This document shows positions 55,187 to 64,000 of a DNA stretch of 64,000 nt, one piece after another. The notes beneath the pieces were generated by a model. That model saw only the letters and a program-made list of their open reading frames with translations. It was not told where the DNA came from and ran no database searches. The DNA lies in NCBI GenBank assembly GCA_016708875.1, contig JADJFA010000026.1, forward strand, positions 1 through 64,000. The letters run 5' to 3'. The translations under genes and the position numbers were made by a program. Within the stretch, counting starts at the first letter, position 1; each line of letters begins with the position of its first letter. This DNA is from Lewinellaceae bacterium (GTDB taxonomy: Bacteria; Bacteroidota; Bacteroidia; Chitinophagales; Saprospiraceae).

Positions 55187-57240
55187 TTAATCTTGTTTCA
55201 CAAATCGTCCACTCGCAGCCTTATCAGCCGTTTGTACGTGCACGAAGTAAAAACCATTTTTTAAATTGGCCACGTTGATGGAATGATTGTTGTCCAAGCC
55301 CTTTTGGGTTTCAGACAAAACGACCTTGCCCGCAGCGTCGAATATACGAATGTTGACAACACCCATTACCGGTGTGGCAAAACCGAGTTGAACGGCCTCT
55401 GTTGCCAGCGAGGGCTGCAAGGTCATCCAATCATTTGAAAGTGCCGGAGTATTTGTGCCGATGGTGCAATTTGTATTGGTAGCGCAAGAAGCATAGCAAG
55501 TATTAATGACGGTATCTTGCTGCACAGGGGAGAGCCAACGATCGTTGAAGTTCGTTGGTACAGCACAAGGTTGGCCTTCAAGGATTTCCTTGCACGAGTA
55601 ATCCGGGCAAGCGCCGTTGGCAAAATCATAGAATGTCGAATAACCCCGCTGACGCTCAACTTGAATGCTGAAAACGCCGTCGCCGTCCGAATCGTCCATC
55701 TTGAAACGTCCGCCTGGAGGGCCAAAATCCCCACCACCAGCCAGATAAACCCCGCCAGGATCAGGGGTAACACCTCCCATTCCGAGGTTCACGGTAATTT
55801 TCACCGCATCGCCACATCCATAGCAGGAATTGAAACAAACCGGATCCAAAGAAACATCGCCTGAAAGGACCAACTTCCTGTTGGTGAACACATTAGCGCC
55901 ATCAATCGTGGTTTGAGTGCAAGCGGAGGTGGGTGAAAACTGCTCCTCCTGAGCCCAATTGTCGAGGGTAAATTTATACTCATACAAGCCCACTGGGATC
56001 GTAAGGCTGGCCTCGTAAACTTTGTCGCCGTCGGCATCCAGTAATTCGTTGCCATCGCCCGACCAGCTGTTGAAGGAGCCACTTACATAGGCTTTCGAGA
56101 ACGTACCGCCGAACTGATTCATGTCGAGTTTAAAGGTCACCGCTGCGGTAGGAGCAGTACCAGCAGTGCATACTTCAATATCGTCAACGTAATAGACCTG
56201 ATCGGCAGGGAAATTCTGACCAAAGTCCGCAAACAACACAACCCTGTTGTAGACATGCCCCGTTGCGGGCAAATTTGGCCCTTCAATGGAAGGAAGCGCC
56301 GGGTCAAACGTGAGTTCAACCCATTCATTTACAACGTTGTTATCCACTTGCAGTATCCAGTTGGCTGCGCCATCTTGAGCGTCTTCCAGCTTCAGGGTTA
56401 GGTTACCCGGGTGGTCTGTATGGAATTTTACCTTGATCTGCCCACCTGTAATCAGGTTCACAGGAGTAGATGGATTTGGATCGCTGGCTGCGCCTGCCCA
56501 GGTTTGTGAATTGGCGGGCTTTTAAATTCCAAAACGCTTGCGCTGGTGTTTAAACCAGATGAATTCGGGTTGGCGATGGTGCTCGTCAATTGACCATCAA
56601 TGCTGCTGCCAAAATATTGAAACGTCGTACTGGTAGCAGGGTCTTCAAAATTGAGTATCGGACTGCAAGAAACAGCTTGCTCAACCTTTATATCATCTAG
56701 ATACGTCACCTGGTCGGCCGTTGGGCTGACCCCAAAATCTGTGAACAAAGTAACGGTATTGTAGATGTGCCCGGCTGCTGGCATATTGGGTGCTTCAATG
56801 CTTGGTACCGAGGTGTTAAAAGTGAGGGTTTCCCACTCCCCCACTTTTGTATTGACCACCGTCTGAAGCCATACAGGTCCTCCGTCCGCAGAATTTTCAA
56901 GTTTAAGGGTGACGTTACCAATATGATCAAAATGCACCTTTATACTGATGGTGGTATTGCTGATCACATTGACGGGAGTGGTCGGATTCGGATTTGAAAA
57001 GCCACCACCCCAGGTTTGGGCGCCCGCTGGTTTTTTAAACTCCAACACCGTTGCACTTGTATTCAGACCCGTAGGATTGGGGTTTGCGATGGTTTGGGAG
57101 AGTTGCCCGTCAATAGAACTTCCAAAATATTGGAAACTGGTACTGGTAGCCGGGGTTTCGAAGTCGAGGATTGTTTGAGCAGAGGCGTTTTGAAGGCCCA
57201 CGCACAGGAAGGCGAAAAGCAGGGTAAATAGTTTAGTCAT
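55187..57240 (-). CDS. T9SS-exported protein with tandem carbohydrate-binding-like domains (frameshifted)
   Basis: About 684 aa after one missing A near 56521 is restored. Order: signal peptide (GLQNASAQ); two tandem homologous beta-sandwich modules of about 200 residues (ILDFETPATSTSFQYFGSSIDGQL and ILNFEDPATSTTFQYFGSSIDGQL, each ending in a DQVTYLDDIKV/DQVYYVDDIEV strand); a glycogen-binding-like (CBM48-type) domain with SGSFNSWSGDGNELLDADGD and VGLYEYKFTLDNW; a second region with CYGCG cysteines and a PGGVYLAGGGDFGPPGG stretch; and a T9SS type A domain (NIRIFDAAGKVVLSETQKG to GRFVKQD). It is probably a secreted or surface glucan-binding protein and part of the laminarin-type locus. Confidence 0.82.
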
Positions 57241-57334
57241 ACAAAAGTTGAGTTTGCAGAATTGAAATTTTATTTTGAATTATATTGGTTTCTCTGCGTC
57301 AAAATTATGAATACCCCCTCCAGATGACCTATTT

Positions 57335-60315
57335 TTGCTGTACGACACCATTACGCATGGACTACGACATTACTACGACAAACTAGTTTATGCACTACCA
57401 TATTACCTTGCAACTTTGAACGACCTACCATCTGGTGTATTTGTTTTGAAACCATTCACGCTACTATTCTTATTCTTCCCTGGCCTGCTTTTCGCCCAGA
57501 CCGGTAACCTTGGTCTGCCTCCTGTGACGAACTTTTCCAAGACTGCTTACCATGCCGGTACGCAGAATTGGGATATTGCACAGGATGCGAAGGGCAGATT
57601 ACTGTTCGCTAACAACGAGGGCTTGCTCATTTTTGACGGGGCATATTGGCAGCGCTTTCCTATTGCAAATGGCACCTGCGTTCGTTCTGTCGCCATTGCC
57701 CCGGATGGCAACATCTATGTGGGCGGACAAGGCGAGATCGGATTTTTCAGCCCTGATGCTCAGGGCCGTCTGTCGTATCAGCCGCTCAATGACCGGATTC
57801 CTAAAGAAGACCAACAATTTGCGGACGTGTGGGATATCGTTGTTGCAGACGACGGTTCTGTCTGTTTCCGCAGTGACGAGCGACTTTTTCAATTAAAAAA
57901 CGATCAAATCCGCGCTTTTTCGAGTGGCGGAAAAACGAGTTTCCTTGGCAAAGCCTCGGGGAGAATATTACTCCACGATGCCAACAATGGTCTGATGGCA
58001 TTTGATGGCCAACATTTCAACCTACTCCAGGCGGGTATGAAACCCGAAAGTCCCGTCACAGCCTTACTGCCATTAAGCAGGGATACCGTGCTGGTGACGA
58101 CCCTTAAAAACGGCATTTTTTGCCTTGTAAATGATCGGCTTACCCCTTGGACCACCCCCCTGGATGCATTCCTTCGGGAAAAGAGAATTTACAGCGCTGC
58201 CCTTCTGCCTGATATGCAAATCGCTCTGGGCACTTCCCTGGGTGGCTTGGTGGTACTCGGTAAGGATCGCCGGCCTGTCCAGTGGCTACAAAAAAATGAA
58301 GGCTTGCAAAACACCAATGTACTCACGGTATTTGCGGACAAATCCCATAACCTTTGGCTGGGTCTGGACAACGGTATTGCGCAGGTAGAGACCAGTTCGC
58401 CTTTTTACCGCATTTTGCCGGATGCGGCCCTCGAAGGCACAGGCTATGCTTCCCATATTCACGACAACCAACTTTGGCTCGGCACGTCCAACGGTTTGTT
58501 TGTCAATACTTTTGGAGGATATGCCAACCCATTCGACGCCAAAGATTTCAAACTGGTGCCCGGCACAACGGGGCAAACCTGGGGCTTGAATGTGTTGGGT
58601 GGAAAATTGATGGTGGGTCATCACGAAGGCGCTTTTCAAATTCAAAATGGAGGCGCACAACGAATTTCAGACGGACAGGGCGCCTGGCAGTTTGTGCTGC
58701 TAAACGACACCGCTTTGGTGGCTGGCTTGTACGATGGCATGGCGCTGTTCACCCGCTCAGGTGCGGGCGACTGGCGTTTTCGATGGCGTCTGGATGGATT
58801 GAATGAATCCTGCCGGATCATGGTACGCGACGCCGACGGATCCCTCTGGGTTTCACATCCTTATCGCGGAGTTTTCAGGGTGGAAATCCGGGAGAATTTC
58901 CGGGATTTGGACGTGCAATTATTGGGTAAAAAAGAGGGCTTGCCTTCGGATCTGAACAACTATGTATTTGAGATTGGCGGCAAAATACTGGTAGCCGCAG
59001 ATCAGGGCATTTTTCGCTTCAATGCAAAAACACATCGTTTTGAGCCTGCCCCGAACCTCGATCAGTGGATTGGTGGTGCAGGCCGTATCCGGTACCTGCG
59101 GGAGGACATGCAAGGCAATGTTTGGTTTTGCCGGGGTTCGGAAGTAGGGATTTTGTGGGTTGAAGATGTTGGCCTGGAGAAAAAGATCCGTCGGCAAACA
59201 TTTCCTTTGCTGAGCGGGCAACTGGTTGGCGGCTTCGAGCACATATTCCCGGCAGACGAACGCAACATTTTCTTCGGATCAGAAAAAGGGTTTTTGCATC
59301 TCGACCCGGAGCGTTTGCGCCGTGCGGACACTTCGCTTCAGGTGATGATTTCCAGCGTAAATCTTCCTGGCGTTGGTGATAGTCTTTTATTCGGAGGCTT
59401 CTCAACTTTCAAAGAGAAACTGACTTTGCCGTACCACCTGAACACGCTTACCATTGCTTTTTCGGCGAATGTATTCGGATCAACCCGCCAAATTCGGTAC
59501 AGTTACAAACTGAAAGGTCTGGACAACGAATGGTCCGCCTGGAACGAAAAAACAGACCGGGAATTCCTGAACCTGCCTGCGGGTGAGTATGTGTTTTCAG
59601 TCAAAGCCCGCAACGAATATGGCGTGGAAAGTGCAGCCGTGCAGTTTTCCTTCCGGATCAGCCCGCCCTGGTACGCCAGTGTTGCAGCAAAAACGGTTTA
59701 TTTTTTGCTGCTTTTGCTGGCTTTAGGCTGGGGATTCGAAGACAACGCAGCAAATTTGAACAGGAGAAAAATGCGCTGGAGATCAGCTTTCAACAAGAAA
59801 GCGCTGAACAACAACGCATTGTAGCAGAAAATGAACAGGAAATAACCCGCCTGCGCGCGGAAAAGCTGGAATCGGAAGTACTGCACAAGAACCAGGAACT
59901 TGCACTAGCCACCATGCACCTGGTACAGAAAGGGGAGATACTGACCACCTTACAAGCGGAATTAGAAAAGGCGCTTGAAAAGAAACCATCCAGCCAAACC
60001 TTGCAGGAAGATATCCGTCGAATCATTCGCACCATGCAGTTCGACACGCAGCTTGATGAAGACTGGGAGCATTTTGCGATCCATTTTGACTCGGTACACG
60101 GGGATTTTCTCAAGCGCTTAAGGGAGCGCTATCCGCAAACCAGCCCGAATGATCTGCGATTGTGCGCTTACCTGCGCATGAACCTGAGTACCAAGGAAAT
60201 TGCCAATTTGCTCAATATCTCCGTGCGCGGTGTGGAGGGCAGCCGGTATCGCCTGCGCAAAAAACTGGGACTACCCGGCGATGCGAATTTGGTGGAGATT
60301 ATGATGGAGGTGTGA
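57335..60315 (+). CDS. Membrane-spanning propeller / Y_Y_Y / LuxR-type HTH regulator (frameshifted)
   Basis: About 990 aa. Signal or anchor at the N-terminus (LLFLFFPGLLFAQ); I favour a start at TTG 57446 over the ATG at 57335, which adds 37 unlikely residues. Then come seven-bladed Reg_prop repeats (NIYVGGQGEIGFF, LWLGLDNGIAQVE, LWLGTSNGLFVN), a Y_Y_Y-type domain (RYSYKLKGLDNEWSAWNEKTDREFLNLPAGEYVFSVKARN), one membrane helix (TVYFLLLLLALGWG), a coiled coil, and after one missing base near 59733 a LuxR-type helix-turn-helix (RLCAYLRMNLSTKEIANLLNISVRGVEGSRYRLRKKLGL). It senses a ligand in the periplasm and binds DNA in the cytoplasm, with no kinase. It is divergent from the T9SS glucan-binding gene and next to susCD, so it is the likely locus regulator. 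Confidence 0.88.
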
Positions 60316-60319
60316 AGGA

Positions 60320-60446
60320 AACGGTTATTTGGTTATTGGGGATTTGGGGATGGTCCAAAGCTTGGGGCACCTGCTTTCCAGGATTCAGTTAAAAATCATA
60401 AGCGCTGGATCATCCCCAAATAACCAAATCCCCAAATAACCAACAA
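60320..60446. repeat. Word-type stem-loop after the propeller regulator
   Basis: GGTTATTTGGTTATTGGGGATTTGGGG on the left, ATCCCCAAATAACCAAATCCCC on the right. It shares CCAAAGCTTGG and GGCACCT with the hairpin in the paa operon (25071-25174). Placed between convergent genes. Confidence 0.65.
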
Positions 60447-60447
60447 T

Positions 60448-60723
60448 TCAAAAAACATCCATCATCCCTTTCAGGAGGCTGATCGCGCCCAGGCTGGTAA
60501 GCACATACATGGGGGTATGAAAATCCACAGCACACTGAAAACAGAGGAAATTGATGCCAAAACTGAGCACCAGCGTGAGCGCGCCAACACCCATCCATTT
60601 TATACCACGCTTCAAACGACGCTCGTGCTTTTCTTTGGAAAGCGCTTCGAGGGCTGTAGCATTGGATTCTACTGCTGATTCATCAGTTTGGTGGTCTTGG
60701 TTTGAGTTGTGCATCGCTTCCAT
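60448..60723 (-). CDS. Small two-helix membrane protein of unknown function
   Basis: 91 aa. An N-terminal soluble acidic segment (SNQDHQTDESAVESNATALEAL) leads to a basic stretch (KEKHERRLKRG) and two membrane helices (about residues 42-62 and 72-88). No family recognised. It lies just upstream of the histidine kinase on the same strand and may be in its operon. The two helices and basic linker suggest a partner of a larger membrane protein, but this is only an inference. The frame is intact. Confidence 0.6.
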   Translation of the reverse strand: MEAMHNSNQDHQTDESAVESNATALEALSKEKHERRLKRGIKWMGVGALTLVLSFGINFLCFQCAVDFHTPMYVLTSLGAISLLKGMMDVF

Positions 60724-60795
60724 TTTCGCTACTTTAATTGTGAAGAAAAGGATTTCGAGTGCAACGATAAGGCGATAGTTGACTTAATACAAAAT

Positions 60796-62340
60796 TTATT
60801 CTGTTTTTATTTTTGCAAATTCTACCCAAAACACACTCCCTTCTTCTATTTCACTTTCAAAGCCAACTACGCCGTCCATCATTTCAGCATAACGCTGCAC
60901 GATATAAAGGCCCAGTCCCGTGCCTTGAGTCGTGTTTGCGGCATTGCTGGCGCGGAAAAACCGGTCAAACAGGTGTTTTTGCTCCGATTCTGGAATGCCC
61001 ATGCCCCGGTCGCGGACGCTTATCCGCATCTTATTTTCGTCAACCGTAGTTTCTACCAGAATAGGCGCGCCTTCTGGCGAGTATTTGATTGCATTGGAAA
61101 TCAGGTTGATAAGGATGTTTTTGCCCAAGTTGCAATCCAACCGTACCATTGGCGAACCATGATGGCGATGCTCAAAAGTTTGCCTGGGTTTGAACAGACT
61201 TTTCATTCCTTCGTGTACCTCTTCCACGCATTCTGCTAAATTGATCTCCTCAGGATTCACTGCCACCCGACCTTCTTCCAGACGACCCAGAGAGAGGAAT
61301 TCTGTGAGAATGCTGTTCAGACCATTTACTGCTTTTTTAATGCGCTCGGCATGTTTTTTTACATTCTCAAAATCCTGACGCTCTGCATATTGGCTCACTA
61401 AGCCGGCTGAGGATAAAACGGATGTGAGCGGGGTGCGAAACTCATGAGAGGCCAGGCTGACAAAACGGCTTTTTAGCTCGCCCAGTTCGCGTTCTTTGTC
61501 GAGGGCAGCCGCCAGTTCGTTTTTTGCTTGCTCCAGCTCGGCAGTCCGCGAGCTTACCTTGCTTTCCAGTCCTTCGTTGAGTTCCTGCAAGGCTTCGCTC
61601 AGGATTGCGAGTTCCTGCCTTTGCTGCAACATAGAGTCCTCATGTTTTTTTCGGAAGGTATTGTCCACTACGAATGCCACAACAAAGGCCCCTTCTGAAC
61701 TTTTGAACGGGCTTAAACTCACCTCTACAGGAAATTCTGAACCGTCTTTTTTCAGCCCTTTAAGATCAAGGCCGATACCCATGCTGCGCGGGTTCGGTTT
61801 TTCATGATATTGTTCGCGATGATTTATGTGCTGTCGGCTCAATCGGGTAGGGATCAATACTTCCACTTGCTGGCCCAGCAACTCACCCGACTCATAACCA
61901 AAGAGGGTTTCTATAGCGGGGTTGGCCATCACAATCATGCCTTTCTGATTGGTGAGCAGGATACCATTCGTGGCGTATTGGAAAAGGGCTTTAAATTTCT
62001 CCTCTTGTTGGCCTTCTAATTCGCGCAGGGATATAAAACGTACCACAAAAATCGCTGCGGCCCAAAAACTCAGGATTGGCGGTAATCTTTCCAACAAAAT
62101 TTGCTCCAGAGGCAATTCTTGTGGCTTGAAAACGGAGCCAATGACTGTTAGGGTCGTGGTAACTACCGCAAGCAGCAGCACATCGCTTTTTTCCTTAAAA
62201 TAGATAGCCAGAAAATGGGCCAGCAAATAGGCAAATACAATGTCGAATTGCCGGGGCAACAACAAATCTGCTGCAAAAACGGCTGCTACCAGCAACCAGA
62301 TGAGTCGGGTCCAGTGGGCATCACTGCGAAAAGTAAACAT
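60796..62340 (-). CDS. PAS-domain sensor histidine kinase
   Basis: 514-aa membrane histidine kinase. About five helices occupy residues 10-105. A PAS domain follows (ALFQYATNGILLTNQKGMIVMANPAIETLFGYESGELLG) with a PAC-like FPVEVSLSPFKSSEGAF, then a coiled coil. The HisKA domain has SHEFRTPLTSVLSSA with the phosphorylated His. The ATPase domain has NLISNAIKYSPEGA, DRGMGIP, LFDRFFRASNAANTTQGTGLGL. No response regulator or receiver domain is adjacent, so its partner is elsewhere. The signal is unknown. The frame is intact. Confidence 0.94.
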   Translation of the reverse strand: MFTFRSDAHWTRLIWLLVAAVFAADLLLPRQFDIVFAYLLAHFLAIYFKEKSDVLLLAVVTTTLTVIGSVFKPQELPLEQILLERLPPILSFWAAAIFVVRFISLRELEGQQEEKFKALFQYATNGILLTNQKGMIVMANPAIETLFGYESGELLGQQVEVLIPTRLSRQHINHREQYHEKPNPRSMGIGLDLKGLKKDGSEFPVEVSLSPFKSSEGAFVVAFVVDNTFRKKHEDSMLQQRQELAILSEALQELNEGLESKVSSRTAELEQAKNELAAALDKERELGELKSRFVSLASHEFRTPLTSVLSSAGLVSQYAERQDFENVKKHAERIKKAVNGLNSILTEFLSLGRLEEGRVAVNPEEINLAECVEEVHEGMKSLFKPRQTFEHRHHGSPMVRLDCNLGKNILINLISNAIKYSPEGAPILVETTVDENKMRISVRDRGMGIPESEQKHLFDRFFRASNAANTTQGTGLGLYIVQRYAEMMDGVVGFESEIEEGSVFWVEFAKIKTE

Positions 62341-62356
62341 GGGGGCGAATATACTA

Positions 62357-63995
62357 TCATGCTTGTTTTATCCGCCAAACTGCGGCTAAAGTCATTACAC
62401 CCGCAACCCCAAACCCCCAATGGCTTTCTTCCACCCAACCCATTTCCCACATGCGAAGGCTGAAAAATGCCATGCCAATCGCCAGCACGGCAAAACTGAG
62501 CCTTCGCACGACACGGGTCAACATTTTTACACCTGCCTCAATATCGGGTGTACGGATTTCCAGTTCGCCTGAACGTACTTTTCGCAAGGTTTTATGAAGT
62601 TCGTCTGGCAATGCAAGAGCATTGGTGAGTGTCCGCTGTAACAGATTACGGATGTAGCCTATCGTACCACCTTTTTCCTTCAGCAAATATTCCTGCGCAA
62701 AAGGCAGCACCGTTTCCAGTGGGTTATAGGCCGGATCCAGTGTATTGGACAGACCAAGCAAGAGGGTAATGGTGCGGCTGAGCAATACATAATCCTTTGG
62801 TACCTGAACCGTGCCAGCAATACCGCGAAAACCAATTTCACTGATAAGGTCCGAAAGGCTGTTGTTGAAAGGATTGATTTGGATGTCGCGGAAATTCAAG
62901 CCTTCAAATTGAATCTCATTTTGGAGGAAGTTGCGTAGCGCAGCGATCATTTTACGCGCCATTTTTTCCGCATCAGGGCCTTCTGCAAGAAAGCCCATGC
63001 TTCGGCAGGCATCGAGCATATCGTCGGTATCATTCTTAACCGTGGCTTCAATAAGTTGAATGATGCCCGCCCGAAATTGTGGTGATATGGTAGCCGTGGC
63101 ACCAAAATCCAGTAACACTACCTGTCCTTTTTCATCCACAAGCAAGTTCCCGGGATGCGGATCCGCGTGGTAAAACCCATCCTTAAAAACCATCCGACAC
63201 CATATACGCAGCAGTCTGGCGGTCAATGCCCGGCGGTCTATGCCCCAGGCATCAATTTGTGCGGTGTCCAATATTTTGCGCCCGGGCAAAACCGGGTAGT
63301 GAGCACCCGGCCCGTGGAATATGCTGCAAACACCTCCGGAATGGAAACCTCTGGTTCATCCAGCAGGTTTTGGCGAATCGTTTCCATTACGCGGGCTTCA
63401 TTGGCAAAATCCAACTCTTGCTCGATCATCTGCCGGATTTGGGCATACATAAAATCCAACCCTTGAGGTCCAAAAACCAGGAATAAACCTGGGTCAAACG
63501 CTGCACAATTCCCAGGTCCGTTTGCGCAATTTCCTCAATATCAAAATGTTGCACTTTAACCACGACCTCGGTGCCATCCAACAAGGCCGCCCGATGCGCC
63601 TGCCCAATGGAAGCCGTGGCAATGGGCGACTGATCAAAGCGACTGAAAATTTCTTTTGGCGGCTTGCCCAGTTCTTCCAGCAGACGCCGTTGCACGTCCA
63701 GATATGGTCTTGCTGGCAATCGGTCTTGCAGGGCTTCCAAAGGGCGTTGGAAAGCCTCCGGTAAAAAATTGGACATGACGGATAGGAGCTGCCCAATTTT
63801 TATGAAAAGTCCTCCTAATTCAAGAATGGCTTTTTTTACCCGCTCAGCATTGCGGAGGTGCAGCGCCTCAATCCGGCGATTGTACCAGCGCCTACCCAAG
63901 AACCAGCGCAAAAACCTAAGGCGGAAGTAGCTGCTGGCAACTACAAGCGCTGTCCAATATGCTTTTCGGATTCGGCGGGATTGGGAATGTGACAT
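62357..63995 (-). CDS. UbiB/ABC1/AarF-family protein kinase (frameshifted twice)
   Basis: About 546 aa in three frames (63426-63995, 63238-63459, 62357-63289), each joined by one missing base near 63450 and 63275. The ABC1-kinase KxGQ motif appears as GGLFIKIGQLLSVM, then ATASIGQAHRA (the alanine-rich nucleotide loop), VFKDGFYHADPHPGNLLVD (catalytic), and VVLLDFGATATI (metal-binding DFG). Two membrane helices are at the C-terminus (AVLAIGMAFFSLRMWEMG, GVAGVMTLAAVW). Family members help make or traffic ubiquinone or other lipids and act as atypical ATPases. The right window edge is just past the start. Confidence 0.92.
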
Positions 63996-64000
63996 GGCAA

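Noticed and set aside
59700..59760. Programmed frameshift in the propeller regulator
   Set aside because: No slippery heptamer with a downstream structure was seen, and many unrelated genes in the window have the same kind of one-base gap.
1..64000. tRNA and rRNA genes
   Set aside because: Scanning for T-loop-like GGTTCGAAT contexts and rRNA-like conserved blocks gave only hits inside coding regions; none supported.

Overview
This window looks like a chromosomal piece of a Bacteroidota bacterium, most likely from the Saprospiria or a related lineage, probably in a draft or long-read metagenomic assembly. The evidence is a set of secreted proteins ending in type IX secretion (T9SS) type A sorting domains, a SusC/SusD pair, a fused ccoN-ccoO oxidase gene, weak or absent Shine-Dalgarno sites, and a textbook Bacteroidota promoter (TTTG-N19-TAnnTTTG) in front of an Lrp-type regulator. 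The assignment is inferred from these traits, not from a marker gene.

Layout. 1-1890: the pst phosphate transporter (pstS-pstC-pstA, minus strand). 2220-10067: five one-gene or two-gene units, all on the plus strand (secreted M43 protease, MNT/HEPN toxin-antitoxin, DUF1566 lipoprotein, beta-propeller protein, PhyH dioxygenase). Imperfect palindromes built like integron attC sites follow four of them, so this may be an integrase-less gene-cassette array. 10243-20891: pyridoxamine-oxidase-like protein, aldo/keto reductase, a membrane protein ending inside a 170-bp palindrome, an outer-membrane barrel and two T9SS cargo proteins. 20992-31334: aromatic and sulfur amino-acid catabolism (hmgA, hppD, paaABCD, a methionine gamma-lyase-like gene with a divergent Lrp regulator, tryptophan dioxygenase) plus an OmpA lipoprotein. 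31487-38577: cbb3 oxidase genes (ccoS, ccoNO, ccoQ, ccoP, ccoG, ccoH and a SafE-like copper protein). 38747-46861: a TPR/patatin/membrane protein, VF530, CBS, a cation P-type ATPase and a CoA-transferase. 47157-60315: a predicted beta-1,3-glucan utilisation locus (two GH16 enzymes, surface PKD lipoprotein, SusD, SusC, a secreted carbohydrate-binding T9SS protein and a membrane-spanning propeller/HTH regulator). 60448-63995: small membrane protein, PAS histidine kinase and a UbiB-family kinase.

How the genes fit together. The catabolic block would feed tyrosine, phenylacetate, tryptophan and methionine carbon into central metabolism. The cbb3 oxidase would support respiration at low oxygen. 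The GH16/Sus locus would take up laminarin-like glucan, with its regulator sensing the periplasmic product. The gaps carry unusual repeats: long stem-loops made of reiterated short words, a family with ATGAGTCAC-type inverted ends, and a 31-nt palindromic element found once between genes and twice in frame inside protein genes (ccoG and the P-type ATPase).

Caution. About 16 genes, including conserved ones such as pstS, hmgA, susC and the UbiB gene, are split by frame breaks. Most are repaired by restoring one base, usually in or beside a short homopolymer, and one gene (paaA) has an in-frame TAG. I treat these mainly as probable sequencing indels and annotate each such gene as one unit.
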